Source: Jiangella muralis
Lineage (GTDB): Bacteria > Actinomycetota > Actinomycetes > Jiangellales > Jiangellaceae
DNA length: 64,000 nt
Assembly (NCBI RefSeq): GCF_001270745.1
Contig: NZ_LFXL01000027.1
Coordinates: forward strand, 1-64,000
Direction of reading: 5' to 3'
Below the pieces are notes generated by a model. The model was given only the letters and a program-made list of their open reading frames with translations. It was not told the DNA's origin and ran no database searches. The translations under genes were made by a program, and so were the position numbers. Positions 25,582-34,328 of the stretch are shown here, one piece after another (the first letter of the stretch is position 1; each line of letters starts with the position of its first letter).

Positions 25582-26774
25582 TCGGGCAGCATCGGCATGA
25601 CGATGGCCTCGTCCCGGTTCAGCAGGACGGCGCGGGTGACGGCGCGGTTGCCGAACCGGTTGCGGACGTCGTCGACGGTGGCGTCGAGGGCGCTGCCGCC
25701 GTGGCGGTCGAGGGGCAGCGCCAGCTGCAGCGGATCGTCGTCCTCGAGGTTGCTCAGCGCGACGCCGAGCAGCGTGAGCCCGCGCTGCTCGATGGTGGGC
25801 GCGGTCGCGGCGACGAGGTTCCGGGTGACGGTGAGCAACTGGCCGGTGTGCGACGTCGGCTCGGCCAGCGTGTGCGAGCGCGTCGCGCGGGTGTAGTCGT
25901 CGAAGCGCAGCCGCAGGACGACGGTGCGGGCGACCCGGTGCGCGGCGCGCAGCCGCCGGGTCACGCGGTCGACGATGCCCACGAGGACGGCGTCCAGCTC
26001 GGCCGCGGTGCGGCGCCGGCTGCCGAGGGCGTGCTGTGACCCGATGGAGTGGCGGCGCTGGCCGACGACGACGCGGCGCGGGTCGCGGCCGATGGCGAGC
26101 GCGTGCAGGTGCCGGCCGGCCGCCGGGCCGACGATGGCGACCAGCGACCGCTCCGCGAGCAACGCGACGTCGCCGACGGTGTGGATGCCGCGCCGGCGCA
26201 GCTTCACCGCCGTCTTCTCGCCGACGCCCCACAGCCGCTCGATCGGCAGCGGATGCAGGAACGCCAGCTCGCGGTCGGGCTCGACCACCAGCAGGCCGTC
26301 CGGCTTGGCGACCGCGCTGGCCACCTTGGCGAGGAACTTCGTGCGGGCGACGCCGACGGTGATCGGCAGCCCGACGGTGCGCATCACGTCGGCGCGCAGC
26401 CGGGCGGCGATCTCGGGCGGCGACCCGGAGATCTTGGCCAGCCCGCCGACGTCGAGGAACGCCTCGTCGATGGAGAGCCCTTCGACCATGGGCGTGGTAC
26501 GCCGGAACACCTCGAACACCGCCTCACTGGCGGCGGAGTAGGCGGACATGCGCGGTGAGACGACGACGGCGTCGGGGCACAGCCGGCGCGCCTGCCGGCC
26601 ACCCATCGCCGTCCGCACGCCGCGCGCCTTGGCCTCGTAACTGGCCGCCAGCACCACGCCCATCCCGACGATGACGGGCTTGCCGCGCAGGTCGGGGTCG
26701 TCGCGCTGCTCGACCGACGCGTAGAAGGCGTCGAGGTCGGCATGCAGGATGTTCGCCCTCCTGGCCACGAACAC
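25578..26774 (-). CDS. dinB: DNA polymerase IV (Y-family)
   Basis: 398-residue error-prone translesion polymerase. Catalytic acids D13 (ILHADLDAFYASVE) and D103/E104 (LSIDEAFLDVGG); helix-hairpin-helix region ERLWGVGEKTAVKLRRRGIHTVGDVA; little-finger domain after about 240, and a clamp-binding-like QLALPL near 354. The start is GTG 26774 or GTG 26768; both lie in or beside the SOS box, and an in-frame TGA rules out anything further up. AGGAGG falls inside the gene after these starts, so initiation is probably leaderless. Confidence 0.93.
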   Translation of the reverse strand: MFVARRANILHADLDAFYASVEQRDDPDLRGKPVIVGMGVVLAASYEAKARGVRTAMGGRQARRLCPDAVVVSPRMSAYSAASEAVFEVFRRTTPMVEGLSIDEAFLDVGGLAKISGSPPEIAARLRADVMRTVGLPITVGVARTKFLAKVASAVAKPDGLLVVEPDRELAFLHPLPIERLWGVGEKTAVKLRRRGIHTVGDVALLAERSLVAIVGPAAGRHLHALAIGRDPRRVVVGQRRHSIGSQHALGSRRRTAAELDAVLVGIVDRVTRRLRAAHRVARTVVLRLRFDDYTRATRSHTLAEPTSHTGQLLTVTRNLVAATAPTIEQRGLTLLGVALSNLEDDDPLQLALPLDRHGGSALDATVDDVRNRFGNRAVTRAVLLNRDEAIVMPMLPD

Positions 26775-26781
26775 ATGTTCG
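26768..26781. promoter_or_regulatory. LexA (SOS) box over the dinB start
   Basis: CGAACACATGTTCG fits the Gram-positive LexA consensus CGAAC-N4-GTTCG exactly. It overlaps the dinB start codon, so LexA bound there would block initiation directly. Confidence 0.8.
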
Positions 26782-26826
26782 CATCATCTCCACACGATGC
26801 CAAGACCTCCGACAGTCTCCACCTCC

Positions 26827-26855
26827 TTGACAAATAGATTTGTCGGTGACAGCAT
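26827..26855 (+). promoter_or_regulatory. Promoter and operator of the ArsR-like operon
   Basis: TTGACA (26827-26832), 17 bases, CAGCAT (26850-26855), then ATG at 26863. The perfect inverted repeat GACAAAT-AG-ATTTGTC (26829-26844) overlaps the -35 box and is the likely site for the regulator encoded next. Confidence 0.6.
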
Positions 26856-26862
26856 TCACGGC

Positions 26863-27456
26863 ATGCAGGACGTGACGGTGATCGAGGACCCCGCAGCGGC
26901 AGAGGCGTCGCTGGACCCCATGCGGACCCGGCTGCTGGCCGAGCTCGCCGAGCCCGGATCGGCCACCATGCTGGCCGCCCGGGTCGGGCTGGCCCGGCAG
27001 AAGGTGAACTACCACCTGCGCACGCTCGAACGGCACGGCCTGGTCGAGCTGGTCGAGGAGCGCCGGAAGGGCAACGTCACCGAGCGGGTGCTCCAGGCGA
27101 CGGCGGCGTCGTACGTCATCTCGCCGACGGCGCTCGCGGCGGTGCAGCCCGACCCGTCCCGCTCACCCGACAAGCTGTCCGCCCGCTGGCTGCTGGCGCT
27201 GGCGGCGAAGCTGGTCCGCGACGTCGGGCTGCTGCTCACCGCGTCGACGAAGGCGCGCAAGCGGGTGGCGACGTTCGCCATCGACGGCGAGGTGCGCTTC
27301 GCCTCGGCCGCCGACCGCGCCGCGTTCGCCGAAGAACTGGGCGGCGCCGTCACCGCCCTGGTCGCCAAGTACCACGACGAGTCCGCCGCCGGCGGACGCA
27401 CGCACCGCGTCATCGTCGCCGTCCACCCGAGCGTCGACAGCCCGAAGGAGTCCTGA
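26863..27456 (+). CDS. ArsR-type winged-helix regulator
   Basis: 197-residue regulator with an ArsR-like HTH at about 20-75 (TRLLAELAEPGSATMLAARV, RQKVNYHLRTLERHGLVELV). No metal-binding cysteines are seen, so it belongs to the group that senses other signals or none. The C-terminal half is helical without recognised domain. Heads an operon with an SRPBCC protein (2-base gap) and an alpha/beta hydrolase. ArsR/SRPBCC pairs are common in actinobacteria. The palindrome over its own promoter suggests autorepression. Confidence 0.88.
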   Translation: MQDVTVIEDPAAAEASLDPMRTRLLAELAEPGSATMLAARVGLARQKVNYHLRTLERHGLVELVEERRKGNVTERVLQATAASYVISPTALAAVQPDPSRSPDKLSARWLLALAAKLVRDVGLLLTASTKARKRVATFAIDGEVRFASAADRAAFAEELGGAVTALVAKYHDESAAGGRTHRVIVAVHPSVDSPKES

Positions 27457-27458
27457 CC

Positions 27459-28187
27459 ATGAGCCGCCGGTTCGAGTCCACCCACCAGGCCGACCTCGAC
27501 GCCACGCCCGAGCAGATCTGGCAGGCCATCGCCACCGGCCCCGGCATCGACTCCTGGTACATGGGCCGAGCCGACGTCGAGCCCGGTCCCGACGGCAGCG
27601 TCCGCATCGACTTCGGCGGCTACACGCCGTCGTACGACGTCACCGCGTGGGAGCCCGGCAAGCGGCTGGCCTACGGCGAGACCCCGGAAGCCGACGGCCG
27701 GTTCGTCGCCTACGAGTTCCTGCTCGAGGGCCGCGACCGCGGCAGCACCACGCTGCGGGTGGTGGCCAGCGGGTTCCTGCCGGGCGACGACTGGGCCGAC
27801 GAGTTCGAGGCGATGTCGCGCGGCCACGAGCTGTTCTTCCGGACGCTGTTCGAGTACCTCGCCCACTTCGCCGGCCGCACCGCCACGCCCGTCACGGCGT
27901 TCGGACCGCCGGTCGCCGACTGGGACATCGCCTGGGCCAGGCTGCACGACGAGCTCGGCCTCACCGCACCCGTCGAGGCCGGCGACGCGGTCGCGCTGCC
28001 GGGCGACGACGGCGTCGTGTACTACGTCAACGCCGACACCCTCGGCGTCCGCACCGGCGGCGCGCTGCTCCGCTTCATCAAGGGGTTCCGCGGCCCGATG
28101 GTCGCGTCCCACCACATCTTCGCCGACGACGCGCGCCGTCACACCGACGCCGCCTGGCGGTCCTGGCTGACCCGCGTCTTCGGCTGA
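27459..28187 (+). CDS. SRPBCC (AHSA1-like) protein
   Basis: 242-residue START/AHSA1-type protein that forms a hydrophobic pocket. The first half carries the pattern ADLDATPEQIWQAIATGPGI, VEPGPDGSVRIDFGGY and WEPGKRLAYGE; the second half (from about 145) is a less conserved extension with DWDIAWARLHDELGL, perhaps a half-domain duplication. Ligand and role unknown. Second gene of the ArsR operon. Confidence 0.85.
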   Translation: MSRRFESTHQADLDATPEQIWQAIATGPGIDSWYMGRADVEPGPDGSVRIDFGGYTPSYDVTAWEPGKRLAYGETPEADGRFVAYEFLLEGRDRGSTTLRVVASGFLPGDDWADEFEAMSRGHELFFRTLFEYLAHFAGRTATPVTAFGPPVADWDIAWARLHDELGLTAPVEAGDAVALPGDDGVVYYVNADTLGVRTGGALLRFIKGFRGPMVASHHIFADDARRHTDAAWRSWLTRVFG

Positions 28188-28212
28188 ACCCACCCGACAA
28201 GGAGAAACCACC

Positions 28213-29013
28213 ATGTCCAGCACCGTGACCTCGGCCGACGGCACCGCCATCGCGTACACGAAGGTCGGCTCCGGCCCGCCGCTGATCCTCGTCGACGGCG
28301 CCCTGTGCCACCGCGACTTCGGCCCCATGTCGGACCTCGCCGACGGCCTGGCGGACCGGTTCACCGTCTACCTCTACGACCGGCGCGGCCGCGGCGAGAG
28401 CGGCGACACCGCGCCGTACACCGTCGAGCGCGAGACCGAGGACCTCGAAGCGCTGATCGCCGCGGCCGGCGGCGAGGTGTTCATGTACGGCTGCTCGTCC
28501 GGCGCGGCGCTCGCCCTCGAGACGGCGAAGCGGCCCGGGTCCGGCGTCACGAAGCTGGCGCTGTACGAGCTGCCCGCCATCACCGACGACACCGCGAAGC
28601 CGTGGCCGGGCGACCTGCTGGCCCGCACCGACGCGCTGGTCGCGGCCGACCGCCGAAGCGACGTCGTCAAGCTGTTCATGAAGACCGTCGGCACGCCGTC
28701 GTTCGTCGTCGCGATCATGCGGCTCACCCCGGTGTGGAAGAAGCTCAAGGCCGTCGCGCACACCATCCCGAACGACTTCCGCGTGCTCGGCGACACCGGC
28801 TACGGCAAGCCGTTCCCCGCCGACCGCTGGTCCGCGGTGACGCAGCCGACGCTCGTCATGGACGGCGGCAAGAGTCCCGAGTACATGCGGGGCAGCCAGC
28901 GGCGGCTCGCCGAGGTGCTGCCGAACGCGCAGCACCGGACCCTGCCCGGCCAGACGCACATGGTGAAGGCGGCCGTGCACGTCCCGGTGCTCGCGGGGTA
29001 CTTCGGCGAGTAG
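28213..29013 (+). CDS. Alpha/beta hydrolase
   Basis: 266-residue hydrolase. Nucleophile elbow G93-C-S95-S-G97, oxyanion segment ILVDGALCHRDFG, DRRGRGESGD typical of the fold, and a C-terminal His in LPGQTHMVKAA. Ester, amide or lactone substrates are possible. Starts at ATG 28213 after AAGGAG. Last gene of the ArsR operon. Its stop directly abuts the stop of the convergent DUF1992 gene. Confidence 0.88.
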   Translation: MSSTVTSADGTAIAYTKVGSGPPLILVDGALCHRDFGPMSDLADGLADRFTVYLYDRRGRGESGDTAPYTVERETEDLEALIAAAGGEVFMYGCSSGAALALETAKRPGSGVTKLALYELPAITDDTAKPWPGDLLARTDALVAADRRSDVVKLFMKTVGTPSFVVAIMRLTPVWKKLKAVAHTIPNDFRVLGDTGYGKPFPADRWSAVTQPTLVMDGGKSPEYMRGSQRRLAEVLPNAQHRTLPGQTHMVKAAVHVPVLAGYFGE

Positions 29014-29583
29014 TCAGCCGCGCCGGCCGAGCTGGCGGCGCCACCAGGCGAGCCAGGTGTAGGGGCTGAGCGGGTTGCCGCGGTTGCGGCGGGCCTCGTC
29101 GGCGGCGGCCCGTTCCTCGGCCGCCGCCCGCTCAGCCTCGGCGGCGCGCTCGGCCCGCACCTGCTGCTCGGCGGCCATGCGCTGGGCCCGCGCGGCGCGC
29201 CATTCGGCCACGACGGTGTCAGGGTCGGCCAGCGCGACCGGGATGTTCGGGCCGGACGGTGCCCGCAGCCACTGCCTGATGCGCTCGTTCAGTTCCTCGA
29301 CGACGTCGCGGACGGCCTGCTCGGACCGGACGTCGCGGAGAGTGTCGGGCAGCTTGTGCACCTCTTTGCGCAGCCGCAGCGGCGTCGGCAGCAGCGCGTC
29401 GGTGGCCTCGCCCTCGCGGGCCAGCTTGTCGCGGATCCAGGCGTACTCGTCGCCGGGACGACGGGCCGGCAACGGCTTGCCGGAGAGCGGCAGGTCGTCG
29501 AAATCGCCGCGCTCCTGAGCCTCGCGGACCTGCTTGTCGATCCACGACTCGAAGCCCATGCCGGGCGGTTTGCGTTCCGCCAT
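29014..29583 (-). CDS. DUF1992 (DnaJ-homologue C28-like) protein
   Basis: 189-residue protein. The first 75 residues match DUF1992: FESWIDKQVREAQERGDFDD, LPLSGKPLP and DEYAWIRDKLAREGE. A long charged coil follows (about 130-170, rich in AERAAAEE), then a Trp-rich tail YTWLAWWRRQLG. Function unsettled; the domain is often beside or fused to J-domains. The ATG at 29583 opens directly into the domain; longer frames are shadows. Confidence 0.88.
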   Translation of the reverse strand: MAERKPPGMGFESWIDKQVREAQERGDFDDLPLSGKPLPARRPGDEYAWIRDKLAREGEATDALLPTPLRLRKEVHKLPDTLRDVRSEQAVRDVVEELNERIRQWLRAPSGPNIPVALADPDTVVAEWRAARAQRMAAEQQVRAERAAEAERAAAEERAAADEARRNRGNPLSPYTWLAWWRRQLGRRG

Positions 29584-29640
29584 GACGTCATTGTCGCAGG
29601 CCGGGGTCGTCGGGGCGATGGAGGGTTCAGGGACACCCCT

Positions 29641-29646
29641 TAGAGT
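29641..29646 (+). promoter_or_regulatory. -10 box of the leaderless SDR gene
   Basis: TAGAGT, six bases, then ATG at 29653. A GGGACACCCC stretch lies directly upstream (29630-29639). Confidence 0.5.
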
Positions 29647-29652
29647 CCTGGC

Positions 29653-30405
29653 ATGGCCGAACTCGATCTGGACGGACGGCGGGCGCTGGTCACCGGCGGC
29701 GGCAGCGGCATCGGCGCGGCGGTGGCCCGGCGGCTGGGCGCGGCCGGCGCGCACGTCATCGTCGCCGACGTCGACGGCGAGCGCGCGGCGTCCGTGGCCG
29801 GCGAGTGCGGCGGCGAGCCGTGGCCGGTCGACCTCGCCGACACCGCCGCCCTGGCGACCACTGAGCTGGACGTCGACGTCCTCGTCAACAACGCCGGCAT
29901 CCAGCACGTCGCCCGGCTGGAGGAGTTCCCGCCGGACCGGTTCGCGTTCATGCTGCGGCTCATGCTCGAGGCGCCGTTCCTGCTCATCCGGGCCGCGCTG
30001 CCGGGTATGTACGCGCGCGGCTGGGGCCGCGTCGTCAACGTGTCCAGCGCGCACGGCCTGCGGGCCAGCCCGTTCAAGTCCGCCTACGTCACCGCGAAGC
30101 ACGGCCTCGAAGGGCTGTCCAAGGTGACGGCGCTCGAGGGCGCCGCGCACGGGGTCACCTCGAACTGCGTCAACCCCGGCTACGTCCGCACGCCGCTGGT
30201 CGAGGCGCAGATCGCCGACCAGGCCCGGGTGCACGGCCTGCCCGAGGACCGCATCGTCAGCGAGATCCTGCTCGCCAACGAGGCGATCAAGCGCCTCATC
30301 GAGCCCGGCGAGGTGGCCGAGGCGGTCGCCTACCTCGCCAGCCCGGCAGCCCAGTCGATCACCGGCACCGACCTCGTCCTCGACGGCGGCTGGTCAGCTC
30401 GTTAG
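29653..30405 (+). CDS. 3-Hydroxybutyrate dehydrogenase-like SDR
   Basis: 250-residue short-chain dehydrogenase. NAD motif TGGGSGIG (14-21), NNAG (79-82), and catalytic S132, Y145, K149. The segment SSAHGLRASPFKSAYVTAKH and the following CVNPGYVRTPLVEAQI are close to those of D-3-hydroxybutyrate dehydrogenases, which interconvert 3-hydroxybutyrate and acetoacetate with NAD. No PHB genes are adjacent, so the assignment rests on sequence alone. The end overlaps the convergent hydrolase gene by four bases. Confidence 0.85.
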   Translation: MAELDLDGRRALVTGGGSGIGAAVARRLGAAGAHVIVADVDGERAASVAGECGGEPWPVDLADTAALATTELDVDVLVNNAGIQHVARLEEFPPDRFAFMLRLMLEAPFLLIRAALPGMYARGWGRVVNVSSAHGLRASPFKSAYVTAKHGLEGLSKVTALEGAAHGVTSNCVNPGYVRTPLVEAQIADQARVHGLPEDRIVSEILLANEAIKRLIEPGEVAEAVAYLASPAAQSITGTDLVLDGGWSAR

Positions 30406-31277
30406 ACCGACGTGCCGACCGCATAGGCGATCAGCCGCACGGCCTGCGGCTCGAACAGCACGGTGTAGTGGTTGACCCCGCCCGCCGGGATGACGCGGAC
30501 GGTCGGAGGCAGGCCGGCCGCCGCAATGCGATCCGCGTCGAGCAGGCCCTGCGGCTCGTCCATCAGACCGCGGGCGGCGTAGAGCAGCGTCGCCGGGACG
30601 GTGCCGTCGCGCAGCGACCGCTGCACGAGCGGGTCGGCCAGCACGTCGGCGCCGTCGGCGCGGACCGCGTCGAGCACGCAGGACGAGCGGCGATCGCCGC
30701 CGGCGCCCACGAGGTCGTGCCGCAGGTACGCCGTCAGCAGCTCGCCGTACGACGCGGCCAGGGCCGGGCCGACGGCCGGGTGCTCGCGCCAGAAGTCCAG
30801 GTACGCGTCATCGTCGGGGAAGCTCATCGTGAGCCGCCGCATCGCCGGGCCGATCACCTGCTCCAGCGCGGCGTCGATGTCGCCGCCGGGCGCCGGGAAC
30901 CCGACCCCGCCGTCGACCAGCACCAGCGACGACACCCGCGACGGGTACAGGTAGGCCGTCAGCGCCGCGACGTAGGCACCCATCGAGTGGCCCAGCAGCA
31001 CGGCCGACTCCACCCGTGCGGCGTCCAGGACGGCGACGACGTCGGCGGCGTGCGCGGCCAGCCCCCACGGCCCGCGGACCGACCGGCTGTCGGCCCGGCC
31101 GCGCAGGTCGGGCGCGAGCAGCCGGACCTCGCCGTCCAGCGCCTGAGCGACGGCGCCGAAGGCGAGCGCGTTGGCGGTGATGCCGTGCAACGCCATGATG
31201 ACGGGAGCGCCGGCCGGACCGCGCCCCAGCTCGTGGACCGCGAGCGTCCCCCCGTCGACCGCGACCCCCAGCGTCAT
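30402..31277 (-). CDS. Alpha/beta hydrolase
   Basis: 291-residue hydrolase. HG oxyanion segment MALHGITANALAFG, LAPDLRGRADS, nucleophile GHSMG (LLGHSMGAYVAALTA) near 97, acidic residue region, and a likely catalytic His in AGGVNHYTVLF near the C-terminus. Its ATG overlaps the stop of the upstream hydrolase gene (ATGA), so two related hydrolases are made together. Substrate unknown. Confidence 0.87.
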   Translation of the reverse strand: MTLGVAVDGGTLAVHELGRGPAGAPVIMALHGITANALAFGAVAQALDGEVRLLAPDLRGRADSRSVRGPWGLAAHAADVVAVLDAARVESAVLLGHSMGAYVAALTAYLYPSRVSSLVLVDGGVGFPAPGGDIDAALEQVIGPAMRRLTMSFPDDDAYLDFWREHPAVGPALAASYGELLTAYLRHDLVGAGGDRRSSCVLDAVRADGADVLADPLVQRSLRDGTVPATLLYAARGLMDEPQGLLDADRIAAAGLPPTVRVIPAGGVNHYTVLFEPQAVRLIAYAVGTSV

Positions 31278-32332
31278 GGGCCGTCCAACCCGCTGACCAG
31301 CGCCGCGACGAAGTCGTCCGGCTTCTCGAGGTGCGGGCTGTGCGCGGTGCCGTCGATGACGGTCTCGGTGCTGACACCGCCGGCCGCGCGGTAGGCGACG
31401 AGGACGGCGCGGGTCTGCGCGACCATCGGCTGCGGCGGCGCGACGTCGTCGCCCGGCCAGCCCGGCACCGCACCGATGGTGCCGAGGTAGGCGAGGTCGA
31501 ACAGCGAGGTGTCGGAGACGATGACGTCGTCGGAGCCGCGGATCCAGCGGATCGGCGGCTTCGGGTCGATCGCGTCGAGCCCGTCCAGCCGCAGGTGCGT
31601 CGGCGCCATCGTGTTGAGCACGCCGCGAGTGCCCGGGCCGATGCCCGGCCATGCGTCGGTGGCGACGGCGTCGCCGGGGTAGTGGTCGTCGCCGACGGCC
31701 GTCGTGAGCATCGACTCGACGTAGGCGTCGGCGTGCTCCGGCACGAACGGCGGCTTCACGTACGACGACAGCATGACCTGCCGTGGCGACAGCGCGCCGT
31801 CGTCGCCGCGGTCGCCGTCGCGCAGCCGGGCCACGAACTCCGGGTTGGCGGCGCCGCCGCCGGAGCCCGCCGCCGACGGGTCGGCCAGTGCGCCGTCCGC
31901 GCCGCGGGTGCCGCCGAACCCGTATGGCGACACCGGGTTCACCAGGGTGACCGACCGGTACCGCGCCGGGGTGTCGAGCAGCAGCTGCAACACGACGGCG
32001 CCGCCAAGGCTCCAGCCGACCAGGTGCGCGTCATCCAGCCCGAGGGTGTCGAGCAGCCCGGCGACGTCGTCGGCGTAGTCGCGCACACCGCGGGTCGCGT
32101 CGACCGGCAGTGTCTCGGTGCCGCCGAAGCCGCGCAGGTCGACGGCGACCGGGCGGAACCGCTGCGGCAGCCGGAGCATCGCCGGCTGCCAGAACACGCT
32201 GGACGACACGTTGCCGTGGACGAACACGATCGGTGCGCCGGTGTCGCGGCCGGCCACCGTGAGTGTGTTGACGGTGAGCCGCGGCGTCGGGTGGCGGTTC
32301 TCCGTCACGCCCGGCATGAGCATCGATGTCAT
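31274..32332 (-). CDS. Alpha/beta hydrolase
   Basis: 352-residue hydrolase. Oxyanion segment VFVHGNVSSSVFW, DLRGFGGTETLP, nucleophile GWSLGG near 116 and a C-terminal His in GTAHSPHLEKPDDF. A Gly/Ser-rich insertion (about 165-185) and a long lid region make it larger than its partner. The ATG follows GAGGAGG at good spacing. Co-translated with the next gene. Confidence 0.87.
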   Translation of the reverse strand: MTSMLMPGVTENRHPTPRLTVNTLTVAGRDTGAPIVFVHGNVSSSVFWQPAMLRLPQRFRPVAVDLRGFGGTETLPVDATRGVRDYADDVAGLLDTLGLDDAHLVGWSLGGAVVLQLLLDTPARYRSVTLVNPVSPYGFGGTRGADGALADPSAAGSGGGAANPEFVARLRDGDRGDDGALSPRQVMLSSYVKPPFVPEHADAYVESMLTTAVGDDHYPGDAVATDAWPGIGPGTRGVLNTMAPTHLRLDGLDAIDPKPPIRWIRGSDDVIVSDTSLFDLAYLGTIGAVPGWPGDDVAPPQPMVAQTRAVLVAYRAAGGVSTETVIDGTAHSPHLEKPDDFVAALVSGLDGP

Positions 32333-32386
32333 GGCCCCCTCCTCAGAGGATGATGCCCTACCCGGGGCCGGAGCGCGCGGGGGCCG

Positions 32387-33364
32387 CTACTCGGCGGGAA
32401 AGCGCAACCCGACCTGCCGGCGGATCTCGTCCAGCGTCTCCATGATCGCCACCGTCTCGTCCAGCGGCATGACGTCGCTCTGCGTCGCCCCTTCGCGCAG
32501 CAGCCGGCCGACCTCGACCGCCTGATGCCGCAGGCCGCCGCCGGCCCGCGGGCGCTCGAACCGCTCGGCCACCTGCCCGTCCGGCCGGATCAGCGAGAAC
32601 GACGTCGGCGCGTACCAGACGTCGTCGATCTCGATGCGCGCCTCGGTGCCGGTGATGACGGCACGGTTGGCCGTGCGCGTCCGCAGCGTCGTCGTGACGA
32701 CGGCGTGCGCGCCGCTCGCGTACGTGAGCACGGCCGACGTCTGCGCGTCGACGCCGCCGGCCGACAGCGTGCCCGCCGCGCTGACGCCGTCGGGGCGGCC
32801 GAGCACGTACGACGTGAGCGACACCGGGTAGATGCCGAGGTCGAGCAGGGCGCCGCCGGCGAGGTCGGGCCGCTGCAGCCGGTGACCGGGATCGGCCGGG
32901 ATGGCCTGCCCGTGGTCGGCGACGACCGTGATGATCTCGCCGAGCGCGCCGGCCCGCAGCAGTTCGCCGATGCGGCGGAAGTGCGGCAGGAACCGCGTCC
33001 ACATCGCCTCCATCAGGAACAGCCCGCGCTCACGCGCCAGCTCGGCGACGTCGCGGGCCTCGGCGGCGTTGACGGTGAACGGCTTCTCGCACAGCACCGG
33101 CTTGCCGGCCTCGAGCGCGAGGCGGACGTTCGCCGCGTGCGCCGTCTGCGGGGTGGCGACATAGACGACGTCGACGTCGGGGTCGTCGACCAGCTTCTCG
33201 TACGAGCCGTACGCGCGCGGGACGTCGAGCCGGTCGGCGAACGCGGCGGCGCTCTCGTCGCTGCGCGACCCGACGGCGACCACCTCGGCGTCGTCGACCA
33301 CCCGGAGATCGCGGGCGAACGCTGCCGCGATGCCGCCGGTGCCGATGATGCCCCAGCGGATCAT
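32387..33364 (-). CDS. Gfo/Idh/MocA-family oxidoreductase
   Basis: 325-residue NAD(P)-dependent oxidoreductase. The Rossmann motif GIIGTGGIA is at residues 5-13, AVGSRSDESAAAFA follows, and the family motif is VLCEKPFTVNAAEA (EKP near 90-97); a C-terminal alpha/beta domain binds the sugar-like substrate. Similar to the trans-1,2-dihydrobenzene-1,2-diol or deoxyfluoroglucose dehydrogenase branch, but the substrate is uncertain. AGGAGG precedes the ATG. Follows the SDR gene at 33374 in the same direction with a 9-base gap, so they may be co-transcribed. Confidence 0.88.
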   Translation of the reverse strand: MIRWGIIGTGGIAAAFARDLRVVDDAEVVAVGSRSDESAAAFADRLDVPRAYGSYEKLVDDPDVDVVYVATPQTAHAANVRLALEAGKPVLCEKPFTVNAAEARDVAELARERGLFLMEAMWTRFLPHFRRIGELLRAGALGEIITVVADHGQAIPADPGHRLQRPDLAGGALLDLGIYPVSLTSYVLGRPDGVSAAGTLSAGGVDAQTSAVLTYASGAHAVVTTTLRTRTANRAVITGTEARIEIDDVWYAPTSFSLIRPDGQVAERFERPRAGGGLRHQAVEVGRLLREGATQSDVMPLDETVAIMETLDEIRRQVGLRFPAE

Positions 33365-33373
33365 CCCATCCTC

Positions 33374-34288
33374 CTAGCGGTACCCCGTGACGTCGGCGGG
33401 CTTGCCGGCGTCCTGCACCTCCACCAGGTACCGCCAGGCGTCCGGGCGGCTGCCGTCGAGGTCAGTGAAACCATAGACCTGCGCCAGCTGGCCGCTGGAC
33501 AGCGACTGCCCGTTCCACCGCGCGATCTCCGGGTCGGCGGCCAGCGCCGCGACCGCCCGCCCGACGTAGCGCGGCGTCTCGGAGATCGCGAAGTGCGGCT
33601 GCGCCTCCAGCGCGTCGCGCCAGGTGTCCTCCGTCACGCCGAAGTGGCTCAGCATGAGCTCCGAGCGCAGCCAGCCCGGCGTCAGCGCCACCGCCGTCGC
33701 GTGATGCGGCCCGAGCTCCTTCGCCTGTCCGAACGCCATACGCAGCACCGACGACTTCGCGAGGTCGTAGAAGAACGACACCCGGTAGTTCGTCGCGTTG
33801 TAGTCGGCCGTGCCATCCGTCATCTCGACGACCAGCCCGCCCTTGGTGCGGATCAGCAACGGCAGCGCGAAGTGGCTGGTGATGATGTGGGTGTCGATGG
33901 CGAGCCGGAGCATCTTCAGGCCCTTGTCCAGCGAGTGCTCCCACAGCGGCTGGTCCCAGCTGAACAGCAGCTCGCCGCCCCAGATGTCGTTGACCAGCAC
34001 GTCCAGCCGCCCCTGCTCGGCGTCGATGCGACCGACCAGCGCCTCGACCTGCTCCGGCACCAGGTGGTCGACCTGCACGGGAATGCCGGTGCCGCCGGCC
34101 GCCGTGACCAGCTCCGCGGTCTCCTCGATGGTCTCGGGCAGGTTCTGCTCGGACCGCTGCGCCCGGGTCGTGCGCGCCGTGCAGTACACCGTCGCCCCGG
34201 CCGCCCCCAGCTCGACCGCGATCCCCCGCCCCGCGCCGCGCGACGCCCCGGTGACGAGCGCGACCTTGCCGTGAAGTGTCTTCTCCAT
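33374..34288 (-). CDS. Short-chain dehydrogenase/reductase
   Basis: 304-residue SDR. Cofactor motif TGASRGAGRGIA, the later pattern DVLVNDIWGGE in place of the usual NNAG, and a catalytic YxxxK as YDLAKSS. The NNAG change (ND-I-W) marks a separate SDR subgroup, often called SDR-family oxidoreductases with DIWGG. I start at ATG 34288 (EKTLHGKVALVTG follows); an in-frame start at 34318 only adds a non-conserved stretch. Confidence 0.85.
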   Translation of the reverse strand: MEKTLHGKVALVTGASRGAGRGIAVELGAAGATVYCTARTTRAQRSEQNLPETIEETAELVTAAGGTGIPVQVDHLVPEQVEALVGRIDAEQGRLDVLVNDIWGGELLFSWDQPLWEHSLDKGLKMLRLAIDTHIITSHFALPLLIRTKGGLVVEMTDGTADYNATNYRVSFFYDLAKSSVLRMAFGQAKELGPHHATAVALTPGWLRSELMLSHFGVTEDTWRDALEAQPHFAISETPRYVGRAVAALAADPEIARWNGQSLSSGQLAQVYGFTDLDGSRPDAWRYLVEVQDAGKPADVTGYR

Positions 34289-34328
34289 GCACCCATGGTG
34301 CGCGCGCATCACTGACACGGAGCGTCAG

